64,000 bases of DNA from Helicobacter ailurogastricus (GTDB lineage Bacteria; Campylobacterota; Campylobacteria; Campylobacterales; Helicobacteraceae). Positions 60,934-64,000 of this stretch are shown here, piece by piece (the first letter of the stretch is position 1; the number at the start of each line of letters is the position of its first letter). Position numbers and translations under genes: made by a program. Below the pieces are notes generated by a model. It was not told the DNA's origin, made no database searches, and was given only the letters and a program-made list of their open reading frames with translations. The stretch spans positions 287,504 to 351,503 of the forward strand of contig NZ_CDMG01000009.1 in NCBI RefSeq assembly GCF_001282945.1. Direction: 5' to 3'.

Positions 60934-61236
60934 TTACTTTTTAAGAGTGGGGATGTATTTTGCGAGCGCGTCGATCTCTGCATCGCTCAAAGGTTTGGTC
61001 TGCGTGTGCATCACAGCACCCATCCCATAGCGATTAAGCGTACCCGCCTTATAGCCCTTCAAGTCCTCTTTAATGGTCGCGCTGTCTAAAGTATTGACCA
61101 CATGCCCTTTGCCAAATGCCTTTTTATCCATAGAAGCCCCGTGGCAACCAGCGCATTTTTTAATCAATTCGGCAGGTTCAGCCGCCCCTAAAAGCCCAAG
61201 ACCTAATACAGCACCCAAAAATAGAAACTTATTCAA
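60934..61236 (-). CDS. Cytochrome c553
   Basis: 100 residues from TTG 61236, five bases after a strong AGGAGG; a frame start eight codons upstream lacks such a site. A signal peptide (1-19, FLFLGAVLGLGLLGAA) leads the protein to the periplasm. Haem attachment CAGCH is near residue 28-32, and the distal Met ligand is probably in GMGAVMHTQ near 76. It carries electrons from the bc1 complex to the cb-type oxidase. It is divergent from hemW and matches H. pylori c553 in its KYIPTLK ending. Confidence 0.92.
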   Translation of the reverse strand: MNKFLFLGAVLGLGLLGAAEPAELIKKCAGCHGASMDKKAFGKGHVVNTLDSATIKEDLKGYKAGTLNRYGMGAVMHTQTKPLSDAEIDALAKYIPTLKK

Positions 61237-61298
61237 AAAAACCTCCTCTAGTTTTATCAAAAAGCATGCTAAGATGATATTATTTAAAGGATTAAGTC

Positions 61299-62357
61299 AT
61301 GCTTAAATCCACGCCCCAAAGAGGCCTTTACATACACATCCCCTTTTGCACGAGCAAGTGTGGGTATTGTGCCTTCAATTCTTTCAGTGGGCTCGACTCC
61401 CTAAAAGATGCCTATGTGCAAGCTCTCATCCTAGATTTAAAAGAAAGCCTTAGGGACACCCCAGTTTTAAGCTCTATCTTTGTTGGCGGGGGTACACCAA
61501 ACACTCTAGAATCCAAACACTATGAACAGATTTTTAGCACCATTTACGCCAACACAATTTGTGCTCCCAACACAGAAATCACTTTGGAGGGCAACCCCGA
61601 TATAATCACCAAAGAGTGGTGTCAAACTTTAAAGGCTTTGGGGGCTAACCGCCTTTCTTTGGGGGTGCAAAGTTTTTTTGCCGACAAATTAAAGTTTTTA
61701 CAAAGAGAGCATGGCCAACAAGATATTTTTAAAGCCCTTGAGAGCGCACATAACAGCGGATTTGAACACCTCAGCATAGATTTGATCTACAACACCCCCC
61801 TAGACACACCCACACGCCTTAAGGCAGAATGTTTGCTTGCAAACACTCTGCCCATAGACCACCTCTCTGCTTACAGTCTGACCCTTGAAGACAACACCCG
61901 TTTAACTAGAAGCACGGCCCCAAGCGCGCTTTTAAACGCCGATGCCATGTTGCAAAATCTTTTAAAAGATTTGGGTTTTGTACCCTATGAAGTGTCTAAT
62001 TACGCCAGACCCTACCAAGTACAACACAATTTGGGTTACTGGGCGGGGTGTGAGTATTTGGGCTGTGGAGCAGGAGCTGTGGGGCGCGTGGGTCAAGAGC
62101 GGTTTTATAAACAAAAAGATGTCTTAAGTTACATCAACGACCCCCTAAAACAGCGTGTAGAGCATTTAAGCGATCAGGATTTAGAGCTTGAAAGGCTTTT
62201 TTTGGGTTTGCGCTGTGTGTTGGGCGTAGAGTTAAAGGGGCTAGAACCTAAAAAAGTCCAAACCCTCGTGGAGGAAAAAAAATGCGAAGTGCGCAACCAA
62301 CGCCTAGTTGCGCGCGATTTCTTCCTAGCGGACGAAATCGCTTTGTGGCTCACCTAA
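61299..62357 (+). CDS. hemW: Radical SAM haem chaperone HemW
   Basis: 352 residues. The motif CTSKCGYCAFNSF near 18-30 has CxxxCxxC and the FNSF-type ending that separates HemW from the CPDH-type HemN. FVGGGTPNTLE near 62 and SLGVQSF near 118 are radical-SAM structural motifs. It is thought to deliver haem, not to oxidise coproporphyrinogen. It has its own AAGGA and lies 62 bp from the divergent c553 gene. Ends 12 bp from flaA. Confidence 0.92.
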   Translation: MLKSTPQRGLYIHIPFCTSKCGYCAFNSFSGLDSLKDAYVQALILDLKESLRDTPVLSSIFVGGGTPNTLESKHYEQIFSTIYANTICAPNTEITLEGNPDIITKEWCQTLKALGANRLSLGVQSFFADKLKFLQREHGQQDIFKALESAHNSGFEHLSIDLIYNTPLDTPTRLKAECLLANTLPIDHLSAYSLTLEDNTRLTRSTAPSALLNADAMLQNLLKDLGFVPYEVSNYARPYQVQHNLGYWAGCEYLGCGAGAVGRVGQERFYKQKDVLSYINDPLKQRVEHLSDQDLELERLFLGLRCVLGVELKGLEPKKVQTLVEEKKCEVRNQRLVARDFFLADEIALWLT

Positions 62358-62369
62358 AGCCCGAAGGCC

Positions 62370-63932
62370 CTAAGTTAAAAGGCGGAGAATATTTTGTTGC
62401 ACAGTGTTGGCTTGGCTCATCGCGTAACTACCAGACTGCGCCAAGATGTTGTTTTTGCTAAAGTTTGCACTCTCTTCGGCAAAATCCACATCGCGGATTT
62501 GCGATTCAGCGGCCTTCACATTCACTTGGGTGATGGTGATGTTATTGACCGTGCTCACCATTTGGTTTTGCACAGAACCCAAGTCAGATCGGATTTTATC
62601 CAACATCTTTTGCGCAGACTCGGCAATGTCCATCACCACCATCGCACCCTTAAGGGTGGTAACCCCAGAACCTAGCGTGAGGTCCTCTTTAGCTAGAGTG
62701 TTGTTGTAGTTGGCCCCAGAGGCGCTGCGCACATTTTGGTTAAACTCGCCAAGCACATCTCTTAAATTAACTGTGGTGCTGGCGGCATCGCCCTTGCCAA
62801 AACCGATGGCTTTATAGCCGGCATCGGCATCGGTCACATTGGCCCCAGAAACGATGAGAATATCCCTAGCATCTTGACGCACCAAAGACAAACGCCCATA
62901 ATTGACAGAACCATCTGTGATTTTTTGGCCACCATTGAGGGTGTCTAGGGCCATCGGGCTCCCACCACCACCTTTTTGATCGCCTCCGCCTTCGTTATCA
63001 GCCTTTAGGCTAATGCCCCGACCATCCAAACTGCGTAGGTTTAAGCGCCCCTCAGAGTCTGTATAGGCCTCGATGCCTGTTTGTGCAGTTACAGCGTTAA
63101 AAGCCGCCACCAAACGACCATCGCTGTCGTTTTTCTTCACACCCACAACATTACCGATATGGATGCCATTGAGGACCAAATTATGAAGGCTACCTGAACG
63201 GATGGCCGTGTCTGAAGTGGAGATCACATTTGCAGTTGCTCTAACACCTGTGGCGTTGGAGTTTTTGTTGATCACCTCCACCAAAACGCCCAAGCCTGTG
63301 CCGGCAGAAGTGGAGATTTTCACACTTTCTAAATTCACATCATGGATACCATCGACTTGCTTAAAAGTCAAAGCCACATCCCCAGAAGCAGTGATCACTT
63401 TACCGGTAACGATCTTAGTCTGTCCGATTTTATCCGAAGTGGCCGCTCCAATACTTGCCTTAATGGTTTGGTTGGAGTAAGCCCCCACTTGAAACTCTTT
63501 ATTAGAGAAAGACCCAGCTAAAAGGGTTTGCCCGTTGTAAGAGGTGGTGGTACCGATGTTGTCCAAGCTTTGGATCAAGCGCACAATGTCGGCTTGCAAA
63601 GCCTTTCTTGACTGGGTATTTTGCCCATCTTGAGCCGCTTGGGTCGCCTTCGTTTTGATGGTGTCGAGGATTTTGATTTGTTCATCCATCGCTTTATCGG
63701 CGATTTGGATGATCCCCATCCCATCATTGGTGTTGGCGATTGCCTGCCCTAAACTTTTGGCTTGAGAACGCAATGAATCGGCGATCGTCATCCCGGAAGC
63801 GTCATCGGCAGCCTTGTTGATGCGCAAGCCCGAACTCAACCGCTCCAACGATTCCTTTAAATCGCGCTGCGTCACCAACCCAACCGCGTGGGCGTTTAAC
63901 GCATTGATATTTGTATTGACCTGAAATGCCAT
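62370..63932 (-). CDS. flaA: Major flagellin FlaA
   Basis: 520 residues (H. pylori FlaA has 510). The conserved D0/D1 regions are at both ends: [35 protein letters not shown], and the C-terminal [18 protein letters not shown] with [12 protein letters not shown]. The middle (about 180-400) is the surface-exposed part. It has a Gly-rich insertion [12 protein letters not shown] near 315 not expected in FlaA of H. pylori. The [20 protein letters not shown] segment has the changes known to avoid TLR5. A sigma-28 box GCCGATTA at 63981-63988 precedes it. Confidence 0.95.
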   Translation of the reverse strand: MAFQVNTNINALNAHAVGLVTQRDLKESLERLSSGLRINKAADDASGMTIADSLRSQAKSLGQAIANTNDGMGIIQIADKAMDEQIKILDTIKTKATQAAQDGQNTQSRKALQADIVRLIQSLDNIGTTTSYNGQTLLAGSFSNKEFQVGAYSNQTIKASIGAATSDKIGQTKIVTGKVITASGDVALTFKQVDGIHDVNLESVKISTSAGTGLGVLVEVINKNSNATGVRATANVISTSDTAIRSGSLHNLVLNGIHIGNVVGVKKNDSDGRLVAAFNAVTAQTGIEAYTDSEGRLNLRSLDGRGISLKADNEGGGDQKGGGGSPMALDTLNGGQKITDGSVNYGRLSLVRQDARDILIVSGANVTDADAGYKAIGFGKGDAASTTVNLRDVLGEFNQNVRSASGANYNNTLAKEDLTLGSGVTTLKGAMVVMDIAESAQKMLDKIRSDLGSVQNQMVSTVNNITITQVNVKAAESQIRDVDFAEESANFSKNNILAQSGSYAMSQANTVQQNILRLLT

Positions 63933-63937
63933 ACTAA

Positions 63938-63943
63938 CTCCTT
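63938..63943 (-). promoter_or_regulatory. flaA ribosome binding site
   Basis: AAGGAG on the minus strand, five bases before the ATG. A strong site consistent with abundant flagellin. Confidence 0.7.
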
Positions 63944-63980
63944 GTTAATCTCCTAAAGCTTCCTTGCCTTGGCGCACCTA

Positions 63981-63988
63981 TAATCGGC
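63981..63988 (-). promoter_or_regulatory. Sigma-28 (FliA) -10 element of flaA
   Basis: GCCGATTA on the minus strand, 48 bp before flaA, close to the GCCGATAA of H. pylori flaA. The matching TAAAG -35 would lie at or beyond the window edge. Confidence 0.65.
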
Positions 63989-64000
63989 CAAAAATCATTT

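Overview
The window is chromosomal DNA of a gastric Helicobacter that is probably not H. pylori. Nearly every protein is Helicobacter-like, and many blocks keep the gene order I recall from H. pylori: ilvC-minD-minE-dprA-ruvX, arsR-arsS, hom-yraN-trxA-trxB, purD-RDD-lptD-pnp-atpE, fdxA-ppx-waaC-lpxL, lpxE-eptA next to gltA and icd, nudH-lysC-hobA-holB-folP, sdaC-sdaA, and flaA. The blocks are joined in a different order, and ppc, a divergent purF and an OYE-type reductase are added, which fits the animal gastric species (H. felis/H. heilmannii type). This assignment is inferred from protein similarity recalled from memory; no search was run.

Layout. 0-5 kb (minus): start of a MerR-type regulator, a secreted Arg/Ser/Thr-rich protein, and ppc. 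5-8.3 kb (plus): ilvC, minD, minE, dprA, ruvX. 8.2-13.8 kb (minus): yebC, hemB, purF, arsS, arsR and two small proteins. 13.8-18.7 kb (plus): kefB-like antiporter, hom, yraN, trxA, trxB, dapB. 18.7-24.1 kb (minus): OYE reductase, rluB, dnaE. 24.1-26.8 kb: accessory island with two decayed genes (a tnpB fragment and the C-terminus of an FAD oxidoreductase), then a four-gene minus-strand operon coding for two related Cys/His zinc-type proteins, a TerB-like protein and an LRAT/NlpC-like predicted thiol enzyme. 26.8-42 kb (plus): galE, SDR, tRNA-Leu (minus), nrdB, pcm, lptF/G, truA, 6S RNA, purD, RDD, lptD, a PRTase-like protein, pnp, atpE, two tRNA-Leu genes, an isochorismatase, a lipoprotein, plsY, folB. 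42-51.9 kb: fdxA, ppx, waaC, lpxL facing lpxE, eptA, gltA; a GTPase pseudogene; icd and a TauE/SafE transporter. 51.9-58 kb: orphan VirB11 ATPase, kdsB, trx2, tRNA-fMet and tRNA-Gln, sdaA, sdaC. 57-64 kb: folP, holB, hobA, lysC, nudH, cytochrome c553, hemW, flaA.

How the genes work together. Most are housekeeping: cell division (minDE), replication (dnaE, holB, hobA, nrdB), natural transformation (dprA), redox (trxA/trxB/trx2), amino-acid synthesis (ilvC, hom, dapB, lysC), TCA cycle and anaplerosis (ppc, gltA, icd), and envelope assembly (lptD, lptF/G, kdsB, waaC, lpxL, lpxE, eptA). Two places stand out. First, purF in the ArsRS operon has lost the catalytic residues of its glutaminase half but kept the PRPP half, so it is predicted to use free ammonia, which is plentiful in a ureolytic gastric bacterium. 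Second, the 24.1-26.8 kb island carries an unusual four-gene operon whose candidate promoter has a (GA)n repeat in its spacer, which suggests phase variation of a stress or defence module.
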